Shown in pieces: positions 44,472 through 54,062 of a stretch of DNA of 64,000 bases. Source of the DNA: Caulobacter sp. (GTDB taxonomy: Bacteria > Pseudomonadota > Alphaproteobacteria > Caulobacterales > Caulobacteraceae); contig JAGHZU010000008.1 in NCBI GenBank assembly GCA_017745235.1, forward strand, positions 82,398 through 146,397. Reading direction: 5' to 3'. How positions within the stretch are numbered: position 1 is the first letter of the stretch; each line of letters starts with the position of its first letter. The notes beneath the pieces were generated by a model. The model saw only the letters and a list, made by a program, of their open reading frames with translations. It made no database searches and was not told where the DNA came from. The translations under genes were made by a program, and so were the position numbers.

Positions 44472-45835
44472 CACCCAAACCCGCCAACGCTCCGATCCTC
44501 GCCGACCTGATCCAGGACGAGGCCCGCCGGTTCGTGGCCGAGCACCCGCGCTCGTGCGCCCTGTCGCGGCAGTCGGCGGACGTCTGGCGCGGCGGGGCGC
44601 CGATGCACTGGATGACCGACTGGGCCAGCCCGTGCCCGATCTTCGCCGCCCAGGGCGTGGGCGCCCAGGTCACCGACGTCGACGGCAAGCTCTACGACGA
44701 CTTCTGCCTGGCCGACACGCCGGCCATGTTCGGCCACGGCCAGGAGGCGGTGGCCCGCGCCATCGCCGACCAGGCTCGGCGCGGGGCCGGCTTCATGCTG
44801 CCTACCGCCGGCGCGGTCCTCGTGGGCCGGCTGCTGGCCGAGCGTTTCGGCGTGCCGCTGTGGCAGACGGCGACCACGGCCAGCGACGCCAACCGCGCGG
44901 CCATCCGCTGGGCCCGCGCGGTGACCGGGCGGCCGGTGATCGTGGTCTTCGACGGCTGCTACCACGGCATGGTCGAAGACGCCTTCGTGGTGCTGAAGGA
45001 TGGCGAGGCGGCGATGAAGCCGGGCCTGGTCGGCCAGGTCCACGACCTGACCGCCACCACCCGCGTCGTGCCGTTCAACGACCTGGCGGCCCTGGAGGCG
45101 GCTCTTGCGCCCGGCGACGTCGCCGCCGTCCTGGCCGAGCCGGTCATGACCAACTGCGGGATGATCCTGCCCGACGAGGGGTTCCATCAGGCCCTGCGCG
45201 CCCTGACCCGCGCGGCCGGGACCCTGCTGGTCATCGACGAGACCCACACGATCTCGACCGGCCCAGGCGGCTACACCCGCGCTCATGGGCTGGAGCCCGA
45301 CATCTTCGTGCTGGGCAAGGCGATCGCCGGTGGCGTGCCCGCCGCCGTCTGGGGCGTGACCGCGGCGCTTTCCGAGCGGATGGACCGCGCGGCCGCCCGC
45401 ATCGGCCCCGGCCAGTCGGGCGTGGGCACGACCCTGTCGGGCAACGCCCTGGCCCTGGCGGCCATGCGGGCGATGCTGTCGGAGGTGATGACCGACCAGG
45501 CCTACGAGCGGATGCTGGCCGGGGCCGGGCGGCTGGTGGCGGGCCTGCGCGCGGTGATCGCCGCCCGCGCCGCGCCCTGGTCGGTGGTCCATGTCGGCGC
45601 CCGGGTCGAGCTGGTGCTGGCCGACCCGCCGCCGCGCAACGCCGCCGAAATGCGCGCGGCGCTGGACGAGGACCGGCTGCGCGCGCTTCATCTGTGGCTG
45701 ATCAACCGAGGGGTGCTTATCGCGCCCTTCCACAACATGATGCTGGTGTCGCCGGTGACGGAGGACGCGGCCATCGACCGCCTGGTGGCGGCCGTGGACG
45801 GCTTCGCCGGCGCGCTGGAGGGACTGGGGACATGA
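44468..45835 (+). CDS. Class III aminotransferase of the polyamine operon
   Basis: 455 residues. Fold type I PLP enzyme: LLVIDETHTISTGPGGY carries the PLP-binding aspartate and VLGKAIAGGVPAAVWG the Schiff-base lysine. The phosphate-binding loop reads ATTASDANRAAIRWAR in place of the usual NSGSEA, and VFDGCYHGMVED replaces RGxYHG. It differs from the two other aminotransferases in the island and may handle GABA or another omega-amine. It overlaps gabD by four bases. Exact substrate unknown. Confidence 0.88.
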   Translation: MTPKPANAPILADLIQDEARRFVAEHPRSCALSRQSADVWRGGAPMHWMTDWASPCPIFAAQGVGAQVTDVDGKLYDDFCLADTPAMFGHGQEAVARAIADQARRGAGFMLPTAGAVLVGRLLAERFGVPLWQTATTASDANRAAIRWARAVTGRPVIVVFDGCYHGMVEDAFVVLKDGEAAMKPGLVGQVHDLTATTRVVPFNDLAALEAALAPGDVAAVLAEPVMTNCGMILPDEGFHQALRALTRAAGTLLVIDETHTISTGPGGYTRAHGLEPDIFVLGKAIAGGVPAAVWGVTAALSERMDRAAARIGPGQSGVGTTLSGNALALAAMRAMLSEVMTDQAYERMLAGAGRLVAGLRAVIAARAAPWSVVHVGARVELVLADPPPRNAAEMRAALDEDRLRALHLWLINRGVLIAPFHNMMLVSPVTEDAAIDRLVAAVDGFAGALEGLGT

Positions 45836-45845
45836 GCTCTTCAAA

Positions 45846-45951
45846 TCCGCTCATCCCGGTGAAGGCCGGGGCCCATGCCGAGGCGGCGGCAAGTATCCGG
45901 AACGAAGCGACCAATTCAGCTTGGATCCCGGCCTTCGCTGGGATGAGCGGA
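45846..45951. repeat. Palindromic repeat, family 1 (copy 1)
   Basis: 12-bp perfect arms, TCCGCTCATCCC and GGGATGAGCGGA, flank a 106-bp element in the gap before the next enzyme gene. Its interior (ATCCGGAACGAAGCGAC) is close to the copy at 53928-54033. A short open frame across it is repeat-derived. Confidence 0.8.
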
Positions 45952-45986
45952 AATAGGGGGATGGGGGAAATGGAAGGCTGCTGTTC

Positions 45987-47372
45987 ATGACGCTTCCCTC
46001 CGTCGCTTCTCCTCAGGAATGCCGCGACTTCCTGGCCGCCAACCCGCAGGTGAAGTTCGTCGACGTGTTCTTCACCTCGATGACCGGCGTGCCGCGCGGC
46101 AAGCGGCTGCGGGCGCACGAGCTGCAGGCGATCTACGACTACGGCCGCTTCCTGCCTGGCTCGATCCTGGTGGTCGACACCCAGGGGGCCGACTGCGAGG
46201 AGACGGGGCTGGTGTGGGAGGACGGCGACGCCGACCGCCGCGCGCGGCCCGTGCCCGGCAGCCTGACCCTGGCCCCATGGCTGGGTCCGGACATGGCCCA
46301 GGTCATGCTGTCGCTGTACGAGCTGGACGGGACGCCCAACGACCTGGATCCGCGCCACGTGCTGCAGCGGGTGTTGGACCGCTACGCCGCCGATGGCCTG
46401 ACGCCGGTGGCCGCATGCGAGCTGGAGTACTATCTGGTCGACCAGCAGCGTGGCCCGGGCGGCGAGCTGCTGCCGGCCCGCTCGGCGCAGACCGGCGAGC
46501 GGCCGCAGGGCGTCCAGGTCTATGGCCTGCCCGAGCTGGAGAGCCACGCCCCGTTCCTGCGCGAGCTGTGGGACGTGTGCGATGTGTTGGGCGTGCCGCT
46601 GGAGGGCGCGATCTCGGAGTTCGCCCCGGCCCAGGTGGAGCTGACCCTCAAGCACAAGCCGAACGCCCTGGAGGCCGCCGACGACGCCGTGCGATACAAG
46701 CGCGCGGCCAAGGGTGTGGCGCTGCGCCACGGAGCCGAGGCCACCTTCATGGCAAAGCCCTGGGCCGACCGGGCGGGAAACGGCTTCCACGTTCATGTCA
46801 GCTTCAACGATGCGTCGGGCCAGAACCTCTGCGCCAGCGAGGATCCGGAGGGCTCGGACCTGCTCAAGCACGCCATCGGCGGCATGAAGGCGCTGATGGG
46901 CGACTGCATGGCGATCCTGGCGCCCAACGCCAACAGCTATCGCCGGTTCAAGGCCAACAGCTACGCGCCGGTGGCCCCGACCTGGGGCGTCAACAATCGC
47001 ACGGTCAGCCTGCGCGTGCCGGCCGGCCCGCCGCCCACGCGCCATGTCGAGCATCGCGTGGCCGGCGCCGACGGCAATCCCTACCTGGTGCTGGCGGCCT
47101 TGCTGGCGGCCGCCCATCACGGGATCAGGAACCGCATCGACCCCGGCCCGGCCGTGGTCGGCGACGGCTACGCGGCCGCCGCCCGTGAGAAGACCCGCCT
47201 GCCCACCGACTGGTACGCCGCCGTCAACCTCTTCGAGGCCAGCGACGTGCTGCGCGACTACCTGGGCGAGCGGTTCGTGGAGATGTTCGTCTCGGTCAAG
47301 CGCACCGAGCAGGCGCGTTTCGCCGAGGTGGTGACCCAGCTGGATTATGACTGGTATCTGCGCAACGCCTGA
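45987..47372 (+). CDS. Glutamine-synthetase-like gamma-glutamylpolyamine synthetase
   Basis: 461 residues. ACELEYYLVD, FMAKPWADRAGNGFHVHVSF and PNANSYRRFKANSYAP are glutamine synthetase active-site motifs, but the length and neighbours fit the ligases that join glutamate to polyamines. The island has a second member (56019), so the two may act on different amines. The gene precedes the two binding-protein genes, after a gap that holds a terminator-like hairpin. Confidence 0.92.
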   Translation: MTLPSVASPQECRDFLAANPQVKFVDVFFTSMTGVPRGKRLRAHELQAIYDYGRFLPGSILVVDTQGADCEETGLVWEDGDADRRARPVPGSLTLAPWLGPDMAQVMLSLYELDGTPNDLDPRHVLQRVLDRYAADGLTPVAACELEYYLVDQQRGPGGELLPARSAQTGERPQGVQVYGLPELESHAPFLRELWDVCDVLGVPLEGAISEFAPAQVELTLKHKPNALEAADDAVRYKRAAKGVALRHGAEATFMAKPWADRAGNGFHVHVSFNDASGQNLCASEDPEGSDLLKHAIGGMKALMGDCMAILAPNANSYRRFKANSYAPVAPTWGVNNRTVSLRVPAGPPPTRHVEHRVAGADGNPYLVLAALLAAAHHGIRNRIDPGPAVVGDGYAAAAREKTRLPTDWYAAVNLFEASDVLRDYLGERFVEMFVSVKRTEQARFAEVVTQLDYDWYLRNA

Positions 47373-47420
47373 CGGCGGAGCGCCGAGCGTTGGCGTTGAG
47401 TTGAAGCAACGGCGTTCTCG

Positions 47421-47455
47421 CCTCCCTCCGGGAGGAGAGGGTTTTTCGAGGTTTT
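47421..47455 (+). terminator. Hairpin with T-tracts between ligase and potF genes
   Basis: CCTCCC (47421-47426) pairs with GGGAGG (47430-47435) around TCC, followed by AGAGGG, TTTTT, CGAGG and TTTTT. It resembles an internal Rho-independent terminator or attenuator, so transport genes might be expressed at a different level. Read-through is likely since the genes are functionally linked. Confidence 0.55.
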
Positions 47456-47488
47456 TCGTCGTCGGGCCAAGACAGGAGGAGCGAAGTC

Positions 47489-48616
47489 ATGAGCTACAAT
47501 CGTCCCGGCCTTGTCGGGTCTGGTCGCGTTCCGGGCCCCTCGCGCCGCTCGCTGTTGACGGCGTTCGGCGCCGCGGCGATCGGCGTGAGCTTCACGGCCT
47601 GCGGCCAGAAGCCGACCGGCGAGGCCGCCAAGTCGGCCAACGGCGAAGAGGCCAAGCTGAACTTCTACAACTGGGACACCTACATCGGCGAGACGACGCT
47701 GGGCGACTTCCGGAAGGCCACGGGCGTCGACGTCAACATGAGCCTGTTCGCCACCAACGACGAGCTGTTCGCCAAGCTCAAGGCCGGCAACAGCGGTTAC
47801 GACGTGATCGTGCCGTCCAACGAGTTCGTCACGCGGATGAGCCAGGCGGGCATGCTGGAAGAGCTGGACCACGCCAAGATCCCCAACTTCAAGAACGTCG
47901 ACCCGACCTTCCTGAACCCCGACTACGACCCGGGCCGCAAGTACTCCATGCCCTACACCTGGCTGGTCATCGGCATCGGCTACCGCAAGTCCAAGGTCCA
48001 GGGCGTGCCCGACAGCTGGAAGTACGTACTCGACAGTCCGCAGTACAAGGGCCGCATCGCCCTGGTCTCGGAAAGCGCCGACCTGGTGCGTCTCAGCGCC
48101 AAATACCTGGGCCACGGAGTCAACGACATCCCGCCCGAGATGATCAGCCGGATCCAGGCCATGCTCATCAGGCAGAAGCCCAACATCAAGGCGTTCCACG
48201 ACGACAATGGCCAGGACATGCTGCTGGCCGGCGACGTGGACCTGGTGATCGAGAACAACGGCGACATCGCCCAGATCATGAAGGACGATCCGGACATCGA
48301 CTTCGTGATCCCCAAGGAGGGATCGCTGCTGAACTCCGACACCCTGTGCATTCCCAAGGGCGCCCCGCGGCCGGACAATGCGCACAAGTTCATCAACTAC
48401 CTGCTCGACGCCCAGGCCGGGGCCGAGATCGCCAAGACGATCCTCTATCCGACGCCCAATCTGGCGGCCAAGGCACTGATGCCGGCGGACTATCGCGACA
48501 ACCCGGTGATCTTCCCGTCCGCCCAGGCCCTGGCCAAGTGCGAGTACGGGGCGTTCCAGGGCGCGGAACGGGAGAGTCTCTACGAGGAAGTCGTCACCCG
48601 GGTGAGGGCGGCCTGA
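47489..48616 (+). CDS. potF: PotF-like polyamine-binding lipoprotein, copy 1
   Basis: 375 residues. Periplasmic solute-binding protein for spermidine/putrescine ABC uptake. A twin-arginine motif (SRRSLLTA) leads to FTACGQKP, with a lipidation cysteine. LNFYNWDTYIGETTLGDFRKATGVDVN is the family signature. A nearly identical gene follows after 47 bases. Differences between the copies cluster at the N-terminus and in a few loops. Confidence 0.95.
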   Translation: MSYNRPGLVGSGRVPGPSRRSLLTAFGAAAIGVSFTACGQKPTGEAAKSANGEEAKLNFYNWDTYIGETTLGDFRKATGVDVNMSLFATNDELFAKLKAGNSGYDVIVPSNEFVTRMSQAGMLEELDHAKIPNFKNVDPTFLNPDYDPGRKYSMPYTWLVIGIGYRKSKVQGVPDSWKYVLDSPQYKGRIALVSESADLVRLSAKYLGHGVNDIPPEMISRIQAMLIRQKPNIKAFHDDNGQDMLLAGDVDLVIENNGDIAQIMKDDPDIDFVIPKEGSLLNSDTLCIPKGAPRPDNAHKFINYLLDAQAGAEIAKTILYPTPNLAAKALMPADYRDNPVIFPSAQALAKCEYGAFQGAERESLYEEVVTRVRAA

Positions 48617-48663
48617 TCGATATTATCCGACAACGGACGATGATGGAGGGGAGAGATCAAGTC

Positions 48664-49779
48664 ATGAGCAACGACCGTATGCATTCGGGGCGTGTGTTGG
48701 GGACCCGCCGCTCGCTGCTGACCGCCATGGGGGCGGCGGCCATCGGCATTTCCTTCAGCGCCTGCGGCCAGAAGCCGGCCGGCGAGGCCGCCGGGTCGGC
48801 GTCCGGCGAAGAGGCCAAGCTGAACTTCTACAACTGGGACACCTACATCGGCGAGACGACCCTGGGCGACTTCAAGAAGGCCACGGGCGTCGACGTGAAC
48901 ATGAGCCTGTTCGCCACCAACGACGAACTGTTCGCCAAGCTCAAGGCCGGCAACGCCGGCTATGACGTGATCGTGCCGTCCAACGAGTTCGTCACGCGGA
49001 TGAGCCAGGCGGGGATGCTCGAGGAACTGGACCACGCCAAGATCCCCAACTTCAAGAATGTCGATCCCGCGTTCCTGAACCCAGACTACGACCCGGGCCG
49101 CAAGTACTCCATGCCCTACACCTGGCTGGTGCTGGGCATCGGCTACCGCAAGTCCAAGGTGCAGGGCGTGCCCGACAGCTGGAAGTGGCTGTTCGACAGC
49201 GACAAGTACAAAGGCCGCATCGCCCTGTTGTCGGAAAGCGCCGACCTGGTGCGTCTGAGCGCCAAGTATCTTGGCCACAGCGTCAACAACATCCCGCCCG
49301 AACTGGTCAACCAGATCGAGGCCATGCTCATCAAGCAGAAGCCGTTCGTGAAAGCGTTCCACGACGACAATGGCCAGGACATGCTGGTGGCGGGCGATGT
49401 GGACCTGGTGCTGGAGTACAACGGCGACATCGCCCAGGTGATGAAGGACGATCCGGACCTTGCCTTCGTGATCCCCAAGGAGGGATCGCTGCTGAACTCC
49501 GACACCCTGTGCATTCCCAAGGGCGCCCCACGCCCGGACAATGCGCACAAGTTCATCAACTACCTGCTCGACGCCAAGGCCGGGGCCGAGATCTCCAAGA
49601 CGATCCTCTATCCGACGCCCAACGCCGCGGCCAAGGCGCTGATGCCGCCGGAATACAAGGACAACCCGGTGATCTTCCCGTCGGCGGCCGAGTTGGCCAA
49701 GTGCGAGTATGGGGCCTTCGAAGGCCCCGAGAAGGCGGCGCTTTACGAGGAGGTGATCACCAAGGTGCGCGCGGCGTAG
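48664..49779 (+). CDS. potF: PotF-like polyamine-binding lipoprotein, copy 2
   Basis: 371 residues. Same architecture as copy 1: twin arginines (TRRSLLTA), FSACGQKP lipidation site and LNFYNWDTYIGETTLGDFKKATGVDVN. Long stretches are identical to copy 1 at protein and often DNA level, while regions such as the segment around WKWLFDSDKYKG differ from WKYVLDSPQYKG. A tandem duplication with partial divergence, perhaps for different polyamines, is likely. Confidence 0.95.
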   Translation: MSNDRMHSGRVLGTRRSLLTAMGAAAIGISFSACGQKPAGEAAGSASGEEAKLNFYNWDTYIGETTLGDFKKATGVDVNMSLFATNDELFAKLKAGNAGYDVIVPSNEFVTRMSQAGMLEELDHAKIPNFKNVDPAFLNPDYDPGRKYSMPYTWLVLGIGYRKSKVQGVPDSWKWLFDSDKYKGRIALLSESADLVRLSAKYLGHSVNNIPPELVNQIEAMLIKQKPFVKAFHDDNGQDMLVAGDVDLVLEYNGDIAQVMKDDPDLAFVIPKEGSLLNSDTLCIPKGAPRPDNAHKFINYLLDAKAGAEISKTILYPTPNAAAKALMPPEYKDNPVIFPSAAELAKCEYGAFEGPEKAALYEEVITKVRAA

Positions 49780-49858
49780 CGCTGGGGAACAGGCGATGCT
49801 CCTCGCTGGGGAAGCTGTCGCCAAGCGACTGAGGGGGCTTCCGGCCTGGGCCGCGAAA

Positions 49859-49895
49859 CCCCCTCCGGCCCTTCGGGCTACCTCCTCGGAGGGGG
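49859..49895. repeat. Inverted repeat between potF copy 2 and potH
   Basis: CCCCCTCCG (49859-49867) and CGGAGGGGG (49887-49895) are perfect 9-bp arms. The gap also holds further C/G-rich blocks. It may be a partial copy of a dispersed palindrome. The hairpin ends 23 bases before the potH start and could modulate translation. Confidence 0.7.
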
Positions 49896-49918
49896 AGGAT
49901 CTAGGGAAGAGTGACCTG

Positions 49919-50809
49919 ATGGAACAATCCTGGAAACAGGCCAAGGCCGTGTTCGCCGGGGCGCTGGCCGCGCCGCTGGTGTGGCTGGTGCTGTTCTTCC
50001 TCGCGCCCCTGGCCATCGTCTGGGCCTACAGCTTCGGCCACAACGAGGGCCTGACCCAGATCGCCATCACCGGCACGTTCAAGAACTACGCCCGGGCGAT
50101 CGAGCCGCTGTACCTGATGATCTTCCTGAAGTCGGGCTGGGTGGCGGCCCTGACCACCTTCCTGTGCCTGGTGATCGGATTTCCCGTCGCCCTGGCCATC
50201 ACCTTCGCCTCGCCCAAGGCCAAGGCGTGGCTGCTGCTGCTGATCATGCTTCCGTTCTGGACGAACCTTCTGATCCGCACCTACGCCCTGATCGCGGTGC
50301 TGCGGAACGAAGGCTACATCAACAAGAGCCTGGAGGCGGCGTGGAGCCTGGCGGCCAAGGTGGCGCCGCTCCAGCCGTTCCAGCCGCTGGAGATGATGCA
50401 CACCAACTTCGCGGTGATCGTGGGCCTGGTATACGTCCACCTGCCGTTCATGGTGCTGCCGCTGTATTCGGCCCTGGACCGCCTGGACAAGTCGCTGCTG
50501 GAGGCCAGCCTGGACCTGGGCGCGGGGCACCTGCGGACCCTCTTCAAGGTGGTGGTTCCCCTGGCCCTGCCGGGCATCGCCTCGGGCGTGCTGATCACCT
50601 TCATCCCGGCCCTCGGGGCCTATCTGACGCCGGACCTGCTGGGCGGACCCGACAGCCAGATGATCGCCAACGTCATCGAGCGCCAGTTCAAGCGCGCCAA
50701 CGACTGGCCCTTCGGCGCGGCCCTGTCGTTCCTGCTGATGTACCTGACCTTCATGGCCATCGCGGTGCAGGCGCTGCTGGGACGGAAGAAGTCGGGGGAG
50801 CGGGCATGA
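49919..50809 (+). CDS. potH: Polyamine ABC transporter permease PotH-like
   Basis: 296 residues. Six membrane helices, with the EAA-loop region LLEASLDLGAGHLRTLFKVVVPLALPGI that contacts the ATPase. It begins at MEQSWKQ, the ATG at 49919; the longer upstream frame runs into the repeat. It forms the channel with PotI. Between the two permease genes is a family 2 palindromic repeat. Confidence 0.93.
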   Translation: MEQSWKQAKAVFAGALAAPLVWLVLFFLAPLAIVWAYSFGHNEGLTQIAITGTFKNYARAIEPLYLMIFLKSGWVAALTTFLCLVIGFPVALAITFASPKAKAWLLLLIMLPFWTNLLIRTYALIAVLRNEGYINKSLEAAWSLAAKVAPLQPFQPLEMMHTNFAVIVGLVYVHLPFMVLPLYSALDRLDKSLLEASLDLGAGHLRTLFKVVVPLALPGIASGVLITFIPALGAYLTPDLLGGPDSQMIANVIERQFKRANDWPFGAALSFLLMYLTFMAIAVQALLGRKKSGERA

Positions 50810-50834
50810 GCCTACGCGTCCCACACCTCCCTTT

Positions 50835-50940
50835 GTCATCCCGGAAAGCGCGTAGCGCTTGTCCGGGACCCAGGGGAACCGCACCGCATTCGCCCAGTCA
50901 CCTGGGTCCCGGACAGCCCCTGCGGGGCTTGCGGGATGAC
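50835..50940. repeat. Palindromic repeat, family 2 (copy 1)
   Basis: GTCATCCCG (50835-50843) and CGGGATGAC (50932-50940) end an element with inner arms GTCCGGGACCCAGG and CCTGGGTCCCGGAC. It lies in the 150-base gap between potH and potI. A close relative is at 53034-53143. Confidence 0.8.
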
Positions 50941-50959
50941 AATCGCTTGGGGGGGTCTG

Positions 50960-51811
50960 ATGCCTAAGAAATCCCCGCCCGGCCCTCTCGAATATCTCCG
51001 CCGCTGGCAGATGCAGGCCTGGCTGGCGGCCGTGGGGGTGTTCCTCTACGCGCCGCTGCTGGCCCTGATGGCGTTCAGCTTCAACGACAGCCGGCGCAAC
51101 ATCGTCTGGAAGGGCTTCACGCTCAAATATTACGACAAGGCCTTCCACAACACCTCGCTGATCGAGGCCTTCGTCAACAGCCTGACCATCGCGGCCCTGT
51201 GCACAGTGCTGAGCGTGGCGCTGGGGGCGATGATCGCGCTGGTCCTCTGGCGGTTCCGCTTCCCAGGCAAGACGGTGCTGGACGGAGCCCTGGCCCTGCC
51301 GATCGTGGTGCCCGAGATCTGCATGGGCGTGGCCATGCTGGTGTTCTTCGCCAAGGTCATGCCCTGGCCGGTGGGCCTGCCCTGGCCGCTGAACCTGGGG
51401 GCCATCACCATCGCCCACGTGTCGTTTTCGTTCCCGTTCGTGGCGGTGGTGGTGCGCGCGCGCATGGCCAGCTTCAACCGCGAGATGGAGGAGGCCGCCC
51501 GCGACCTGGGGGCCGGCGAGTGGCGCACGATCAGGGACGTGATCCTGCCGCACATGGCTCCCTCGCTGGTGGCGGGGGCCCTGCTGGCCTTCACGCTGAG
51601 CCTGGACGACTTCGTCATCACCTTCTTCACCGCCGGGCCGGACACGGTGACCTTCCCGGTGAAGGTCTATTCGATGGTCCGTTTCTCGGTGACGCCCGAG
51701 GTCAATGCCGCCTCGACCATCCTGATCGTGCTGACCGTCATCCTGACGGCCGTGGCGCTGAAGCTGCAGGGCGACCCCGCGGCGACGGCGGGGCATGGGG
51801 AAGCCAAATGA
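50960..51811 (+). CDS. potI: Polyamine ABC transporter permease PotI-like
   Basis: 283 residues from the ATG preceded by GGGGGGGTCTG. Six membrane helices and the EAA loop EMEEAARDLGAGEWRTIRDVILPHMAPSLV. SLDDFVITFFTAGPDTVTFPVKVYS is characteristic of PotC/PotI permeases. It pairs with PotH. The next gene, potG, starts 72 bases on. Confidence 0.94.
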   Translation: MPKKSPPGPLEYLRRWQMQAWLAAVGVFLYAPLLALMAFSFNDSRRNIVWKGFTLKYYDKAFHNTSLIEAFVNSLTIAALCTVLSVALGAMIALVLWRFRFPGKTVLDGALALPIVVPEICMGVAMLVFFAKVMPWPVGLPWPLNLGAITIAHVSFSFPFVAVVVRARMASFNREMEEAARDLGAGEWRTIRDVILPHMAPSLVAGALLAFTLSLDDFVITFFTAGPDTVTFPVKVYSMVRFSVTPEVNAASTILIVLTVILTAVALKLQGDPAATAGHGEAK

Positions 51812-51883
51812 CCTCTCCCAAAACAATGCTCATCCCCGCCTTCGCGGCGACGAGCGGAATGTGTGTGTCGGGGGACCGCTGAC

Positions 51884-53008
<1,125 letters not shown>

Positions 53009-53033
53009 CCCAATCCTTCCGTCTCTTCCATGG

Positions 53034-53143
53034 TTGTCATCCCGGAAGCCCCGCAGGGGCTGTCCGGGACCCAGGGGACTCGGCTGGCGCTTTGCGACTC
53101 ACCTGGGTCCCGGACATGCGCTCCATGCTTTCCGGGATGACAA
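53034..53143. repeat. Palindromic repeat, family 2 (copy 2)
   Basis: TTGTCATCCCGGAA (53034-53047) and TTCCGGGATGACAA (53130-53143) form 14-bp perfect arms. The interior repeats GTCCGGGACCCAGG and CCTGGGTCCCGGAC as in the copy at 50835. It fills the gap between potG and puuD. Confidence 0.85.
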
Positions 53144-53165
53144 CGGATTGTGAGGGGGAGAGGAG

Positions 53166-53927
53166 ATGACTTCCCGCCCCGTCGCCGGGATCATCTGCTG
53201 CACCCGCACCGTCGGGATCGAGCCGGCCCAGGCGGTGATGAACCGCTACGTGGCCGCGACGATGAAGTATGCGGACGTCGCGGCCCTGCTGGCGCCGTCC
53301 ATGCCCGAGCTGATGAAGGCCTCGGAGATCGCCGCGCGGCTGGACGGGCTGATGCTGACCGGCAGCCCGTCGAACATGGACCCCGCCCTCTATGGCCAGG
53401 ACGTCCCCGACGCTCCCGGTCCGTTCGACGCCGGCCGCGACGCCATGACCGCCGATCTCATCAAGGCCATGCTGGACCTGGGCCGGCCCGTCTTCGGCGT
53501 GTGCCGGGGCTTCCAGGAGATCAATGTCGCGTTCGGCGGGACCCTGAGACGCGACATGTCGGCCGACGGCGCGGCCCTGCCGCACCACGCGCCTGACGAG
53601 GTCGCCTTCGACGCCATGTTCGACCACGAGCACGCCGTGACCCTGACCCCGCGCGGGGTGTTGGCCACGACGTTCGGGACCGAGACCGCCGTCGTCAATT
53701 CCGTGCACTACCAAGGCGTCGACAGGCTGGGCGAGGGCCTGCGGGTCGAGGCTCGGGCGCCCGACGGCGTGGTCGAGGCCGTGTCGGCCAAGGTCAATGG
53801 CGCGCCGGTCCTGGCCGTCCAGTGGCATCCGGAATGGAAGACCGAGCGCAATCCGCAGAGCCAGGTGTTCTTCGAGGTGTTCGGCCGCGCCTTGCGGGGC
53901 GAAGGCCTACGGCCTCCCGCCCCCTGA
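53166..53927 (+). CDS. puuD: Gamma-glutamyl-gamma-aminobutyrate hydrolase
   Basis: 253 residues. Class I glutamine amidotransferase-like enzyme that releases GABA from gamma-glutamyl-GABA. The nucleophile cysteine is in FGVCRGFQEINVAFGG, the histidine and glutamate in VQWHPEW. LDGLMLTGSPSNMDPALYG is the family's nearby motif. It is followed immediately by a family 1 repeat, then the putrescine transaminase gene. Confidence 0.95.
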   Translation: MTSRPVAGIICCTRTVGIEPAQAVMNRYVAATMKYADVAALLAPSMPELMKASEIAARLDGLMLTGSPSNMDPALYGQDVPDAPGPFDAGRDAMTADLIKAMLDLGRPVFGVCRGFQEINVAFGGTLRRDMSADGAALPHHAPDEVAFDAMFDHEHAVTLTPRGVLATTFGTETAVVNSVHYQGVDRLGEGLRVEARAPDGVVEAVSAKVNGAPVLAVQWHPEWKTERNPQSQVFFEVFGRALRGEGLRPPAP

Positions 53928-54033
53928 TCCGCTCGTCCCGGCGAAAGCCGGGACCCAAGCCGAGCCGGCGGCGAGCGTCCGGAACGAAACGACAGACGCC
54001 GCTTCAGTCCCGGGTTTCGCCGGGATGAGCGGA
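53928..54033. repeat. Palindromic repeat, family 1 (copy 2)
   Basis: Arms 53928-53946 and 54015-54033 pair over 19 bp with one G-T mismatch. The element begins right after the puuD stop codon and ends 29 bases before the transaminase start. The interior GTCCGGAACGAAACGAC matches copy 1 at 45846-45951. Confidence 0.85.
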
Positions 54034-54062
54034 GACAAGAAAAGACCCAGGAGAGCACCCCG

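Noticed and set aside
45832..45990. 52-residue open frame overlapping the aminotransferase stop by ATGA
   Set aside because: It is mostly translation of the palindromic family 1 repeat; no conserved protein is expected.
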